Of a DNA stretch of 64,000 nt, positions 49,508-59,058 are shown one piece after another. Origin of the DNA: Andalucia godoyi (taxonomy: Eukaryota; Discoba; Jakobea; Jakobida; Andaluciidae); contig VRVR01000019.1 in the NCBI GenBank assembly GCA_009859145.1, positions 279,073 to 343,072 of the forward strand, in the 5' to 3' direction. Numbering within the stretch: the stretch's first letter is position 1; the number at the start of each line of letters is the position of its first letter. Made by a program: the position numbers and the translations under genes. Below the pieces are notes generated by a model. That model searched no databases, was not told the origin of the DNA, and was given only the letters and a program-made list of their open reading frames with translations.

Positions 49508-50378
49508 AAGGCTGACTACTTGACGATCATGTATTCGTACCGAGAAAACTTACTGTCGTAAGTTTGTTCTTGGTTATGTCACCGTTAACATCTCACTAAC
49601 ATGACATAACTCCAAGAGACAGGCGCGAGGTCTGGCATTGTCGTGCTGCTGCTTTTTTACTGGTGACGACTCGGGTCGTTTGAAGAAATGCATGGATTGA
49701 CCGAGGGGAGGGGGGGAGAGTCACTGACAGGCCCGTTGCGAACAGGAGGCGGCAGCAGGCCGATACACGCTACACCAAAAAAAAAAAAAAACGGAAAAAA
49801 GAGAAAGGGGGGACGGACGACAAATAAAGCAATTATTTAATTAGTTTTATTGAAAAACATAATTAAAGCAAATGACACGGGAAGGGCTGTCAGGATTCTG
49901 AGAATTGGTTATTATGTGTTTTGTGCTGCATGCATTCTTCGGGGGGTCGGAAAGGTGCACAACGGGCTTTATTAAAGAGGAGCTGAGATGAAAGATATCG
50001 TGTTTGCGGGCGGGAATGAGTTGAGGGAAGAAGACCATTGTTGATCGTATTGGTTCAATCGCTACAACATGCTGAACACCTCCCACAAGTCCCCCGAGTT
50101 GTCTTGTCGACCGTCTGTTGAGGTATCGAAGGATTCACACACAGCATCCCAACATCGAGACACACTTGCAGGGCTGCACAGGGTTACTTGGCGGCCGTTC
50201 ATCCACCGCATTCAGAATCCCGCTCCGCTTCGTCGCCGTTCTGTTTTTCTTTTTAAATTAAAAAAAAGTGGTCTCGCAATTCTGCGGGGCGTAAAAGCTG
50301 CTGTGCATCATCTCTGAGATAATCACATAGTCTTCATGGATAGACATCATCACATAAAGTTCAAGCAACTGTGGTCTT
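49508..50378. other. Intergenic region with inverted repeat and low-complexity tracts
   Basis: 871 nt. A 9-nt perfect inverted repeat, extended by a second short arm, lies at 49569-49616. G-rich and A-rich runs occur at about 49700-49815. ORFs on both strands at 49847-50317 lack similarity I can recognise. Probably the 3' UTR of the methyltransferase gene and the promoter of the small ORF. Confidence 0.45.
49569..49616. repeat. Inverted repeat, 9-nt perfect inner arms plus 5-nt outer arms
   Basis: GTTATGTCA (49573-49581) is matched by TGACATAAC (49602-49610). The outer CTTGG and CCAAG add a second short stem with a 1-2 nt bulge. It lies about 60 nt upstream of the small ORF start at 49507. 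Confidence 0.7.
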
Positions 50379-50996
50379 TCATTTTCCGGCAAGCTTTTCA
50401 ATGACGACGACGGACGGTGCAGTGTCCTTGTTCAGTCGCTTGAACCAGACTGTGTCAAAAGCGTTATAATCCAACGAGCTGGTGAAGTTGCACACGGCCT
50501 TTTCTTCGAGTCTGCCTTCGGGATGCCCTGGATAGCATGTGACGCACACGAGTCCCTGATTCCGAACGAGCTTCAGCGCGTTGGACAAACTCCGGAGCGT
50601 CGAATCCGTCATGGTTGTTACCGACTTGTCGGTTCCCGGAAGATATCCAAGGTTGTACACGACAAGTGCCACTTCTTCCGTCGTCAAGAATGCCGGAAAC
50701 TCTTCGTGCGATGCGCGGAGCATCGTCAGCCGAGGCCGATATTGGACTGCTCCGTGCTGTACAAACGTCTCAATCGTCCTTGATGTTGCCTCGATCGCCT
50801 GTTGCTGAATGTCCATCGCAACCACATGGGAATCCTGTGTCCTGGAAAGCATTTGATACATGCACAGGGTGTCTTTCCCATTACCACACGTGGCGTCGAC
50901 TGCGGTGCATCCTGGACGGACTGCCTTTTCCCATAGCGCGTGAACAAATGGAAGATGGGATGGGATGATCCCCCTTCTGCGGGGTGAGATGTTCAT
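50379..50996 (-). CDS. MnmM/YtqB-type SAM-dependent methyltransferase
   Basis: 205 residues, matching the compact length of this family (about 190). Motif I of a class I Rossmann methyltransferase is VDATCGNGKDT at about 33-43. VAMDIQQQAIEATSRTIE follows as motif II, and VVYNLGYLPGTDKSVTTM near 118-135 is the family signature with the Asn-Leu-Gly-x-Leu-Pro-G motif. Bacterial MnmM/YtqB transfers the methyl group in making 5-methylaminomethyl-2-thiouridine at tRNA position 34, and homologues occur in plants. I infer a tRNA modification role, but the exact base and compartment are unknown. There is no obvious long presequence (MNISPRRRGIIPSH), though the basic start may target an organelle. Confidence 0.82.
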   Translation of the reverse strand: MNISPRRRGIIPSHLPFVHALWEKAVRPGCTAVDATCGNGKDTLCMYQMLSRTQDSHVVAMDIQQQAIEATSRTIETFVQHGAVQYRPRLTMLRASHEEFPAFLTTEEVALVVYNLGYLPGTDKSVTTMTDSTLRSLSNALKLVRNQGLVCVTCYPGHPEGRLEEKAVCNFTSSLDYNAFDTVWFKRLNKDTAPSVVVIEKLAGK

Positions 50997-51444
50997 TTTC
51001 TTTCTTTCTTTTTTTTCTTTCTTCTTCTTTTAAAATACAATTTTACACGATTCTCTTATCTTGCGGTTGGCTGGTACAATGCACTGCAAAAAACAGTGTC
51101 GGAGATATAGGGAATTGAACAGAAAAAGCAGACGGACCAACCGCACGAGAGCACGAGAGCATCAAGAGAAGGCGGAAGAGGAAGAGGATAGACGGTCGAC
51201 CGTTGAATAATAACACGTCATTGTCATGCATACGGGAAAGTATACATTAACAGATACGGTCAATACTGGCTGACACTAGCATGTTTGTTTCACAGGAATC
51301 CGTGCTTACGCACGCTCGGCCAAAATTCAGCCTGCGACACAGGCTCCGCATTTTCGACACTCTGTAAGGCAGCATCCGTAGCCATCTATTCTATCATTCG
51401 TTGGTTTCACTTTTTTGCAGCGTTTGTTCCATAAGGCGACCGAG

Positions 51445-51625
51445 TATCGCGAGCGGCGCAAGCAAAGTGTTTGCATGTCCCGCGTGCAGCTCGCAGATTG
51501 ATCGAAATTGGGAACGGAGCGCGGAGCATTTATCTGAAGAACGCCGTGGGGGCGTGTTGGGGCCTATCCCCTTCCCGGCAACGGGATGCAAAGTTGAATA
51601 TGCGTGTCTATTCATAGATATACAC
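51445..51625 (+). ncRNA. Candidate structured RNA (cluster of perfect hairpins)
   Basis: Perfect stems seen in order: GCGAGC/GCTCGC (51449-51454 with 51489-51494) enclosing GCAAA-GTG-TTTGC (51462-51474); ACGCC/GGCGT (51541-51555); GGGG/CCCC (51559-51571); TCCCG-GCAA-CGGGA with a GNRA tetraloop (51573-51586); and CGTGT/ACACG around 51604-51625. I cannot match it to a known snRNA, SRP, RNase P/MRP or snoRNA. The strand is chosen only because the GNRA loop forms on plus. No Pol III T-run terminator follows. Confidence 0.3.
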
Positions 51626-52096
51626 GTTCAGTGTATGATGTAGGCGTCACATGAAAAAAAATAATAAAATAAAAACATAAAATGAATGAATAAACACAGG
51701 TGATACATTATGACATGGTGTTAAAACGTCGTAGTCGAAAAAGGAGGCGGTCAATTTCGTGCACCGAAAGCCATTGATTCCCAATGGCTGTGCGCGCGCG
51801 CTGTCTTTGCTGTTACGGATATAGATTTTTTTTTGTAGGATGCCGCAGCAAGCAAACCATGCCCGAATCCCGCCACCCCCATCGATCGGGTTTTACCCGA
51901 AAATGCCGATGTTTGACGCCCCTGATGGGTGGTGTCAGAATCCCCAATTCGGGGATGGCGCTGGGGGAATCTCAAAAAAGCCAAAAAGCCTTTCGAAGCC
52001 AAAAAAGCCAAAGGCATGGAGAAGGAAAAACGCTCGATTAAAAGCAGGATCGATTTTCCAAATCCTTTTTCCTTTTCTTTTCTTCTTCACTTTATT

Positions 52097-52142
52097 ATAA
52101 TATATATACATATATATATATATATATATTATATTATAATAT
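52097..52142. repeat. AT dinucleotide-rich tract
   Basis: Alternating TA/AT run interrupted by one C, in the leader or promoter of the PLAC8 gene. Confidence 0.85.
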
Positions 52143-52296
52143 TACTTCTTCTTGTTTTCATTACTTCTTTTTTTTTTAAATAATAATTCAAAAAGAATTA
52201 AAGCCAACTGACTTGCGGTTTTTCTTTGTCTTCCGTTCTTCAGCATTTTGTGTCGTGCTTGTGCATCGTAAGCATTTGAAGAACAGAAGGAGGAAC

Positions 52297-52992
52297 ATGT
52301 ACGGTAATCAAGCGTATGGACAGCAGCCGGCAGCACAGCCTCAGCCGTACGGTCAGCCACAGCAGCAGGCTTATGGCCAGCCGCAGCAGTCGCAACCGTA
52401 TGTTGCGTCTCCCGCAACGGGGGCCCAGATGAATAACTGGTCGTCTGGACTGTGTTCGTGTTTTGAGAATTTTGGAACATGCTGCTATGGAACGTTTTGC
52501 TATGGATTTCTGTCTGCGGATCTGCGCGCCAAGGTTGAGGGGCGCGAGTCCGAGTTTGGGGATATATGCCTTGGCTGCATTCTCTGCATCTGCACATACG
52601 GATGTGGACTTTGGTGCTGCAACTCGATTATAGATTATGACGTACGCCAGAAAATCAGAAGCCAGTTTGCATTCCCAGAGGCTGCCGGAGCAGACTTTGC
52701 AATCAGTCTCTTCTGCTGCTTCTGCGGGGCTTGCCAGGCTTCGCGCGAGCTGGATGCTCGAATGACATCTGCCGCCGCTCTCGTACTGGTCAGTCAGTAC
52801 GGACAGCCGGCGCCGCAGCCGCAGGCATACGGACAGCCGCAGCCGTATGGCCAGCCGCAGCAGCAGCAACAACCGTATGGCCAACCCCAGCCTTATGGCC
52901 AGCCGCAGCCCTACGGGCAGCCACAGCAGCAGCAACAACCGTATGGCCAACCCCAGCCGTATGGCCAGCCGCAACCGTACGGAAAAGGTTAA
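52297..52992 (+). CDS. PLAC8 family Cys-rich membrane protein flanked by Tyr-Gly-Gln-Pro repeats
   Basis: 231 residues from the ATG at 52297; the earlier in-frame ATG at 52213 adds a basic-hydrophobic leader that does not look conserved. Residues 1-44 and about 165-231 consist of YGQPQ-type repeats with Gln runs. The core at about 47-150 is a PLAC8 domain: [20 protein letters not shown], then [18 protein letters not shown], then [24 protein letters not shown]8 proteins include plant cell-number/size regulators and cadmium-resistance proteins, and animal cornifelin. They are short, Cys-rich and membrane-associated. Here the Gln/Tyr-rich ends give a prion-like composition, which could promote self-assembly. 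Function is unknown. C-terminal repeats are tandem at the DNA level (about 52795-52985). Confidence 0.85.
   Translation: MYGNQAYGQQPAAQPQPYGQPQQQAYGQPQQSQPYVASPATGAQMNNWSSGLCSCFENFGTCCYGTFCYGFLSADLRAKVEGRESEFGDICLGCILCICTYGCGLWCCNSIIDYDVRQKIRSQFAFPEAAGADFAISLFCCFCGACQASRELDARMTSAAALVLVSQYGQPAPQPQAYGQPQPYGQPQQQQQPYGQPQPYGQPQPYGQPQQQQQPYGQPQPYGQPQPYGKG
52795..52985. repeat. Coding tandem repeat (YGQPQ)n
   Basis: 15-nt units with variable Gln runs, including a near-perfect 66-nt duplication, encode the PLAC8 protein tail. Confidence 0.85.
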
Positions 52993-53298
52993 GATTCAAC
53001 GGCTTGCGTTTCTTCCATTCCCGTTCTCGTTCTCGTTCCCTTTCCCGTTTTCTTCTTTTGCCGTGGACCGTTTAGCATCTCGAGTGGTTTGTGTTCCGGG
53101 AATTCGTTAATTGGTATTCTTGGTACATACTGCATGTGCAATTGCGTCTCTGAAATAATGTTTTAATTAAAAAAGAAAAAAAAAAAGAAAAAAAAAAGAA
53201 AAAACAAGAAAAGCTGTGGTTAACAAAAGGAAATGGAAAGCCTTGCGAATCAAAAGATAAGCAGGCATCGATAACAGGAGGGGCAGTGGGGAATGATG
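52993..53298. other. Convergent intergenic spacer
   Basis: 306 nt between the PLAC8 and SPRY gene stops; A-rich runs at about 53165-53215. Nothing coding. Confidence 0.6.
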
Positions 53299-56200
53299 CT
53301 ACACGCCATGAACTTCAACGTCAAACGACAACAGGTACTGGACGTGGAGGAGCGCTTCGAGTTTGCCAGAGGCCTCTTCATACATGCCCGTGCCAAAGCC
53401 ACGCTGTCGTCTCCACATTCGAAGCAGACCACGAAGATTCTCTCGACGCAGCGAAGGATGTGCTGCGCCAGCATCCCATGATTGCTGGACCATGCGGCGG
53501 ATGGATTCCGACGAAAAATGGTCTTCCCAGTTGCGAGAAACAAATATTTCAAACAATTCGTCCCACAAGATGTCGTCATCATCCACATTCATTTCGGTGG
53601 ACACCGTGGGACCAAGTACTCTCGTAGCTGCGGCACGCACATCGTCGATCGTCGACGTCGCTTGCAAAGATTGCGAATTCGATGCAGGAGCAGGAGCAGG
53701 AGCAGGAGCAGGGCTCGATGGCAAGGAATACAGCGGCTCCAACGCGAACAGCCAGTCCAACCGTCCATCCAATACAAACAACTGAACACGCTTGATCTGC
53801 AGCAAAGGCTCCAGAATACAGTGATCGGAAACGATCCGGTGCATCCGGTGCAACTGCGCACCACTGACTGGTGCCATGAGCATGTGCTCAATCAACTGCG
53901 CGCACATGTGAGAGAACAACGTGTACGAGTTCGACACGTCAATCATGGCCAACGCATAGTCCGACACACAAGAACGGAGCTGCAGGAGGACGCTTGCCAG
54001 ATGGCGGACATACGTTGCAAGGCGTTCTGCAACAATTGACAGTACCGACCGACTGCCATGGCTGGGGCTCACCAAGCAAATATCACAGAGGAGCGTCACC
54101 ACAGATTGATCGTGCTGCAGCCGCAAAGAAGAGAAAGCGTCGACAAAATGTCGAACCATTTGCATTCTCCAAATCGACGATTCAAAGACGGATCGGACAA
54201 TCCTGTCTGACATGAACAAAGGGATCATTTGCTTCAAGAATCGCTGACCAAGTGGATACGACAACAGCTCACCAAGCACATCCATGTACACCATGGGGTG
54301 ATACTCGACAACCAGATCCTCCGCAATCGGCAGCTCTGTAATGTCACGAGTGCCAAACAATAAACAGGAAAGTCGGACAGTGTCTCCATTGGCTGCGAAG
54401 AACACGCAGATGTCCCTTCGAACTGCAAAAAAGGGATCGTGTTTGAAATTAGAAATAGATTTCCAAAATGCCTGCGCAGCCTGGAACATGACTTCACTGA
54501 CTTTGGCAATATCAGAGGACGTGGGAAAGGCGAGGGCATCAACGCTCGTCAGTGAAGACAAGTGTATGTTTCTTGAGCGATAGCCAACGGAAGACACTTT
54601 CAGGAGCAGGCCCAGAACTTGCAGATGGTTCCCCCAATGCCCGCGAAATTGCAATCTGTCCATGCCAGCAAATTTGTTCAGCGCCGCGACGGAATACGAA
54701 CACAATTCGACCGCAACGTCCAGAGGCACAGGATTGAATCGTCCGTAAGAGAGTGCATCAAAAAAGAACGCGTACTTCATGTCTACAGTCTTGACATCGA
54801 ACGCATGCAGGCACAATTTTTCACGCACCACTTGATAGAAGGAAGCACCGTAGGTCCAAAACACACGTTGAACGTTTGGATGCAGCAGAAACGAATGAAG
54901 TGCGACGGACACATCGTCCACGTTGACATGCGGAGTATTTGAGCTAATTGCACGCAGCATCGTGTTGAGTAGCCCGGAGCGAAAAATAAATGGAAGAATG
55001 TCGTCCAATTCGTCCGATTCCAATACATTTGGGACCACAAACACCGAGAACGTACGAATCAGCCAGTAGACGCACTCGCTCGCCGGTGCGGGGACAGGGT
55101 GTGGCTGAATGAGAGTGCCGAGGATCGCAGACAGCACCGGCGCATACGTCTTGAAAACCCCAAGTACTACCGACGATGGAGAGGATTTGCAGATGTGGTG
55201 GAAGACAGAGAGCGTTGGGGCAAGATACAGCATGGAGTGCTTGTGAGAAAACGTGACGCCATTTCTGACCAGCAGCTGCATGACCGTCTTCAGAGGAATC
55301 TCGTCTTGTGCCCTTGAAACATTTGGATCAAACCGAAATCTGCTGAATCTCAAGACAAAACATGCGACCATTTTCACGTTCGTTGCGCCAACGGAGTCAT
55401 GCGCCGTTTGGAAGTACTTGAAGAAGGTGGAAAACAAAAACGAAAAAGATTCCACGAAGCAAAGTGGCAGGCCGACTGAGGAATATATTCTGTCCAATTC
55501 CGTGGCAACACCGTCAAGAAGCAACCGAAGCTTCAGATCCCGTATCGCATGGTATTCCGTGGGGACCCAGGGCATGTGCTCTGCGTGGGTGGGATAAAAT
55601 CCCCAGAAATTGGAAGCAACCTGGAGTATCTGATCAATTTCTGCGTGCAGAGTTAGTTCGCCAAACTGGAGTGCAGGAGAAAATCGCGCATACTCCAGAG
55701 TTCGGGTTCTGCGCCGATGAGCGAGCATAGACAAACAAATCTCCACTGTGCTGTCCACCAAGCTTGAAAACAGTTCCGGGCAAAATTCGTCATCAAAGGA
55801 GGAAACGATGTCGGCATCAAATACTCGCTGAATAAGCAGCAGCACAGTCGATATGATGCTTCCGGACTCTAGCGTCGACGAAGGCGTTCCGCGTTCAACG
55901 GACGGCGACTGTCCCATTTCCACTGATGCTGATGTGGGGAATGAAGAAGTGGGCGCAGTTACTGTACGACCCGATGCTTGGCCAGCGGATGGCAGCGGTC
56001 GAACAAACGCCAGCGCTGTTTCTCGATTGTGTTCCCATTTCAGAGCCGTCTGAAGAACCTGCAATGTTCTGCAGAAAAATCGCGTTGGGATTCCGACAGT
56101 CGAGTTGCGCAGAAAGAATGTCAGCAATGCGTCCGCCACGCCGATGCATGCCCCCGACCAATACGGCATCTTGTCTGCAAACGGCGACGGTTCAATATCC

Positions 56201-57705
56201 AAAGAAAAAGGAGAGGCGCTCGAAGAATCGGCGGAGTATTCAAATCTATCAACTGACAGTATTTCGTTCACGTCGAAGTCCAACACAGACGGCTGGTGCC
56301 CACCAGTGGAGCCACGTCGATCTTTAGTGGAGTTGGAATTATTCGCCAGTGGAGGACCGTCTTCCTTGTCGGGAAGCGCCAAAAACGCCCGGCCATCCGG
56401 GCTCTTGAGAATGATATGTGTGTCTGCGGGGGATTCCAAAGGAGAATAACCAGGAGGGACAAACATGCACTCGGAAAAACGAACGTCGACCGCAGCGTCG
56501 CCGTGCAAGGAGATGCACGGAAACCAAGCCTTTTGGCCCATAAACGAATATTTTGGCAGCGAAATTCGCGCTGGTCCAGAGGAATTTTCCACCTCTGAAA
56601 ACTGTCGAGTCATCTCGTCGTCATCCACGTCAGATCCAAATCCGCTACTTTCTAGATCGTGCAAAGATTCGTCCACCAGCAGAAAGTGCACAGGGCCAGA
56701 TGGGGTGGGCGACGCAATTCCTGCTTCTGTGCGCGCTTGCAGATTTCCCGACCGCAGGTTCGATTCCGTCTGCGTGCGGGTCGTTGGCGAAAAGAAATTT
56801 TGGTTTGCAAAACTCTCCACAAGACGACCGTAGACTGACGAAACACCAGTGGTTAGTTCCGTGAAGAACTTGCGTACTTTCCAACTGGCTTCTCTTCCTT
56901 CTTCCATTGGATACACCGCTACACAAGAACCGTTCAAATAAATGGTCACAAACCCATATTCTAGATCAATGCCCACTCCAACAAGATCTCCTTGGCAAAA
57001 TCCAAACGATCGATGAGCAGCAGCCGACTGATCCGGCGAGCCGGTGTGCACCAACTGAAACGGGCTGTCCACTGCAGTTCCGTGGCACCACCCAACCTGA
57101 TTGGTCCCTTCAAATGCCAAAGAGTCCTGCACGGACCCAACAAAAAACTGTCCTGATCCTCCCTGTTTTTCGACGTGCATTTGTGCGTCTGGCGATCGCG
57201 CAGACTTCCCATCCACAATACTGATATATGCTTCTTCGGTAGCCCATCCCACAAACAGCGATGGTTGCCGTTCATGCGGCGAATACTGGATGGACACTTC
57301 GTAGTACCACCTGCCGCGAGAAACCCCGGCATCGTACCGAAACGTCTGCACATCCGTTCCGGAATGCTCCGCTCGACAAGGAGTAATCGGCAGCGTGCCA
57401 GACAGCCTGGAGGGATACGGCCCCGCGGATATCATTTCATTCAGCAGCCTCATGACAAACGCTGCACCAACATCGTTGCCTTCTCGGAATAACCGAACCA
57501 AGCTCACGCGGAGCAAGTGAGGTATAGTCGACACCCACACCTTGTACACATCCGAATCATCTTCGTCAAAAAACGCATTTCGAAGCGTCGTCACCGAGAC
57601 TGTCCACATGTCTTCGCGAATTTGCCGGACACGGTGCGTCTCTGCACGCTGTAAATTGGCCAGCGCATTCATCAATGCAGACTGCGCAGACAAGTGCTGT
57701 CCCAT
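53299..57705 (-). CDS. Large SPRY-domain protein (RNF123/KPC1-like, no RING seen)
   Basis: 1468 residues. After an N-terminal helical segment, a SPRY domain begins near 115 (FRYDAGVSRGRWYYEVSIQY, VGWAT) and continues to about 290 (FCQGDLVGVGIDLEYGFVTI, YLNGSCVAVYP). A Ser/Asn-rich insert of about 100 residues separates it from its last strands at about 390-430 (WFPCISLHGDAAVDVRFSEC, VPPGYSPLES). The rest is a long helical region (for example YWLIRTFSVFVVPNVLESDE; LLCDICLVSP). A Pro-Ala repeat lies near 1335. This layout recalls RNF123/KPC1 and plant RKP, SPRY E3 ligases of about 1280-1310 residues, but their C-terminal RING Cys/His pattern is not present here; the last 100 residues are helical and Trp/Arg-rich. 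A substrate adaptor role is inference. Confidence 0.6.
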   Translation of the reverse strand: MGQHLSAQSALMNALANLQRAETHRVRQIREDMWTVSVTTLRNAFFDEDDSDVYKVWVSTIPHLLRVSLVRLFREGNDVGAAFVMRLLNEMISAGPYPSRLSGTLPITPCRAEHSGTDVQTFRYDAGVSRGRWYYEVSIQYSPHERQPSLFVGWATEEAYISIVDGKSARSPDAQMHVEKQGGSGQFFVGSVQDSLAFEGTNQVGWCHGTAVDSPFQLVHTGSPDQSAAAHRSFGFCQGDLVGVGIDLEYGFVTIYLNGSCVAVYPMEEGREASWKVRKFFTELTTGVSSVYGRLVESFANQNFFSPTTRTQTESNLRSGNLQARTEAGIASPTPSGPVHFLLVDESLHDLESSGFGSDVDDDEMTRQFSEVENSSGPARISLPKYSFMGQKAWFPCISLHGDAAVDVRFSECMFVPPGYSPLESPADTHIILKSPDGRAFLALPDKEDGPPLANNSNSTKDRRGSTGGHQPSVLDFDVNEILSVDRFEYSADSSSASPFSLDIEPSPFADKMPYWSGACIGVADALLTFFLRNSTVGIPTRFFCRTLQVLQTALKWEHNRETALAFVRPLPSAGQASGRTVTAPTSSFPTSASVEMGQSPSVERGTPSSTLESGSIISTVLLLIQRVFDADIVSSFDDEFCPELFSSLVDSTVEICLSMLAHRRRTRTLEYARFSPALQFGELTLHAEIDQILQVASNFWGFYPTHAEHMPWVPTEYHAIRDLKLRLLLDGVATELDRIYSSVGLPLCFVESFSFLFSTFFKYFQTAHDSVGATNVKMVACFVLRFSRFRFDPNVSRAQDEIPLKTVMQLLVRNGVTFSHKHSMLYLAPTLSVFHHICKSSPSSVVLGVFKTYAPVLSAILGTLIQPHPVPAPASECVYWLIRTFSVFVVPNVLESDELDDILPFIFRSGLLNTMLRAISSNTPHVNVDDVSVALHSFLLHPNVQRVFWTYGASFYQVVREKLCLHAFDVKTVDMKYAFFFDALSYGRFNPVPLDVAVELCSYSVAALNKFAGMDRLQFRGHWGNHLQVLGLLLKVSSVGYRSRNIHLSSLTSVDALAFPTSSDIAKVSEVMFQAAQAFWKSISNFKHDPFFAVRRDICVFFAANGDTVRLSCLLFGTRDITELPIAEDLVVEYHPMVYMDVLGELLSYPLGQRFLKQMIPLFMSDRIVRSVFESSIWRMQMVRHFVDAFSSLRLQHDQSVVTLLCDICLVSPSHGSRSVLSIVAERLATYVRHLASVLLQLRSCVSDYALAMIDVSNSYTLFSHMCAQLIEHMLMAPVSGAQLHRMHRIVSDHCILEPLLQIKRVQLFVLDGRLDWLFALEPLYSLPSSPAPAPAPAPASNSQSLQATSTIDDVRAAATRVLGPTVSTEMNVDDDDILWDELFEIFVSRNWEDHFSSESIRRMVQQSWDAGAAHPSLRRENLRGLLRMWRRQRGFGTGMYEEASGKLEALLHVQYLLSFDVEVHGV

Positions 57706-57753
57706 AACTGGCGTCCGTGCGTGTCTGTTTGTCTGCCAGCCAGCCCTGTTCCG

Positions 57754-57757
<4 letters not shown>

Positions 57758-57787
<30 letters not shown>

Positions 57788-57788
57788 T
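57758..57788. repeat. (CT)n-(CA)n compound microsatellite
   Basis: Five CT units followed by about ten CA units in the leader of the SPRY gene. Confidence 0.9.
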
Positions 57789-58267
57789 CAAACAATCTTC
57801 GAATATGCAGCAAACAGTGCAATTCTTTCGTGGGAGAACGAATGGAGGAGAAAAAACACTAGGGAAGCTTTGATCCCCTCCTCCCCCCAATAAAAACGAT
57901 AGGTGAATGCTTAGGTACTGCCCTCCAACTCAAACCTCTCGCCTCAAGCAGATTATTTGGCGTAAAGGGACTCTTTGCAATCAACATGAAGTTCCCCTTT
58001 TTTGAGTGAGAGACATCCGTGGGTCTGCGCATCCCAAACAGAAGCAACCTAATTTTTCGTCCAATCTCTCGAATTGATCAATTAGTGCATTCGTTAGAAA
58101 CCATTTGGACCTTGGAAACCAGGAGAAAACTAGGGATTTCAACGAGCTTCTTTTACTGCCATTCCGCATTTTTTAATCCACTTGTTCATTCTCTCTCGAT
58201 CTTTCATTCTCTGGTTTCAATCGAGCCGATATTGCATTGATTGTTGATTGGCAATGGTGTGCACCAC

Positions 58268-58268
<1 letters not shown>

Positions 58269-58324
<56 letters not shown>
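58269..58324. repeat. (GA)n microsatellite
   Basis: About 28 uninterrupted AG/GA units. Confidence 0.95.
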
Positions 58325-58328
<4 letters not shown>

Positions 58329-58736
58329 GGCGGAGGAATCATCAATTGCAAGGAATCGGTTGTCTAGTATCGTCTGTCAAAGAGGCTTGTGCCCGGCAGG
58401 TTCTCACGCAGATCCAACAAGCAGGGGGAGAGAAGGAACACCACCGGGCGTTCAAGCAGGCCTTGGTAACGAATATCAGCAAAATCTCTTGCAATGCGTC
58501 GCTTCTGTTCAGTCATCATCTTCTGTCTCATATGCAAAACGGAGCCAGAGTCCCAAATTTGGTTCCTGGAGGGATTCGACACTGCGCACGGTGGGCAACA
58601 TCGATCCACGCAAAGAATTGCTCTGGACACGGAATCCATCAAGCTTCATTCCCAGCAGTACAATACAAAACAAACCTTGAATATTCACAGCCGGCCGCAA
58701 GACGTTTCGGCTGGAGGGTTATAACAAAAAAATGAG

Positions 58737-58810
58737 CGATCATGGCAGGACTCGAACCTGCAACCTCCTAATTCGTAGTCAGATGCGCTATCCAATTACG
58801 CCACACGACC
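58737..58810 (-). tRNA. tRNA-Arg (anticodon ACG)
   Basis: 74 nt folding as a full cloverleaf. The acceptor stem GGTCGTG pairs with CATGATC (two G-U pairs), and G is the discriminator base. The anticodon stem TCTGA/TTAGG holds loop CTACGAA with anticodon ACG (first base read as inosine), decoding CGU/CGC/CGA Arg codons. The T arm is GCAGG-TTCGAGT-CCTGC with the B-box sequence GGTTCGAGTCC. No intron. The minus strand continues with a T run (58732-58725), as expected for Pol III termination. The B box is what the TFIIIC-like protein encoded at 33637-38157 would bind. Confidence 0.95.
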
Positions 58811-59058
58811 GCAAGATATCGTGCTTGAGCTAATGTTCATAGAAAACCATATAGACAGTGCCCCCTGATATCCGGATGCTTCGCAAGCGACGGGGGGACT
58901 GGCGAGCTGCGATGGCTCCCTGCATACCGCACCGCCCGAATGCACTGGGGATGTGTGTTGGCAACGTGCACCCACACACCACAGAAACAAACAGACCAAC
59001 AAGCAACCAAGAAAAGAGAACGAAAACACACCATATTTACAAAGTTCACCAAAACGTG

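Larger units (their letters stand above)
50997..52296. other. Long divergent intergenic region, 1300 nt
   Basis: Separates the methyltransferase gene (minus) from the PLAC8 gene (plus). Holds a hairpin cluster at about 51445-51625 (listed separately), GCCAAAAAAGCC-type short repeats at about 51975-52015, and an AT dinucleotide stretch at about 52097-52142. It must contain both promoters. No protein gene is convincing. Confidence 0.5.
57706..58736. other. Intergenic region with CA and GA microsatellites and two undecided ORFs
   Basis: 1031 nt upstream of the SPRY gene. It contains (CT)n/(CA)n at about 57758-57788 and a 56-nt (GA)n run at about 58269-58324. A plus-strand ORF starting before the GA run reads Arg-Glu repeats and is not credible there. 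A minus-strand ORF at 58364-58642 (92 residues) ends RIARDFADIRYQG then LPGTSLFDRRY; I cannot place it. Confidence 0.4.

Noticed and set aside
58237-58735. Two plus-strand ORFs starting with Arg-Glu repeats
   Set aside because: Start codons precede the GA microsatellite, so the first third is repeat translation. The later part shows no recognisable domain in either frame.
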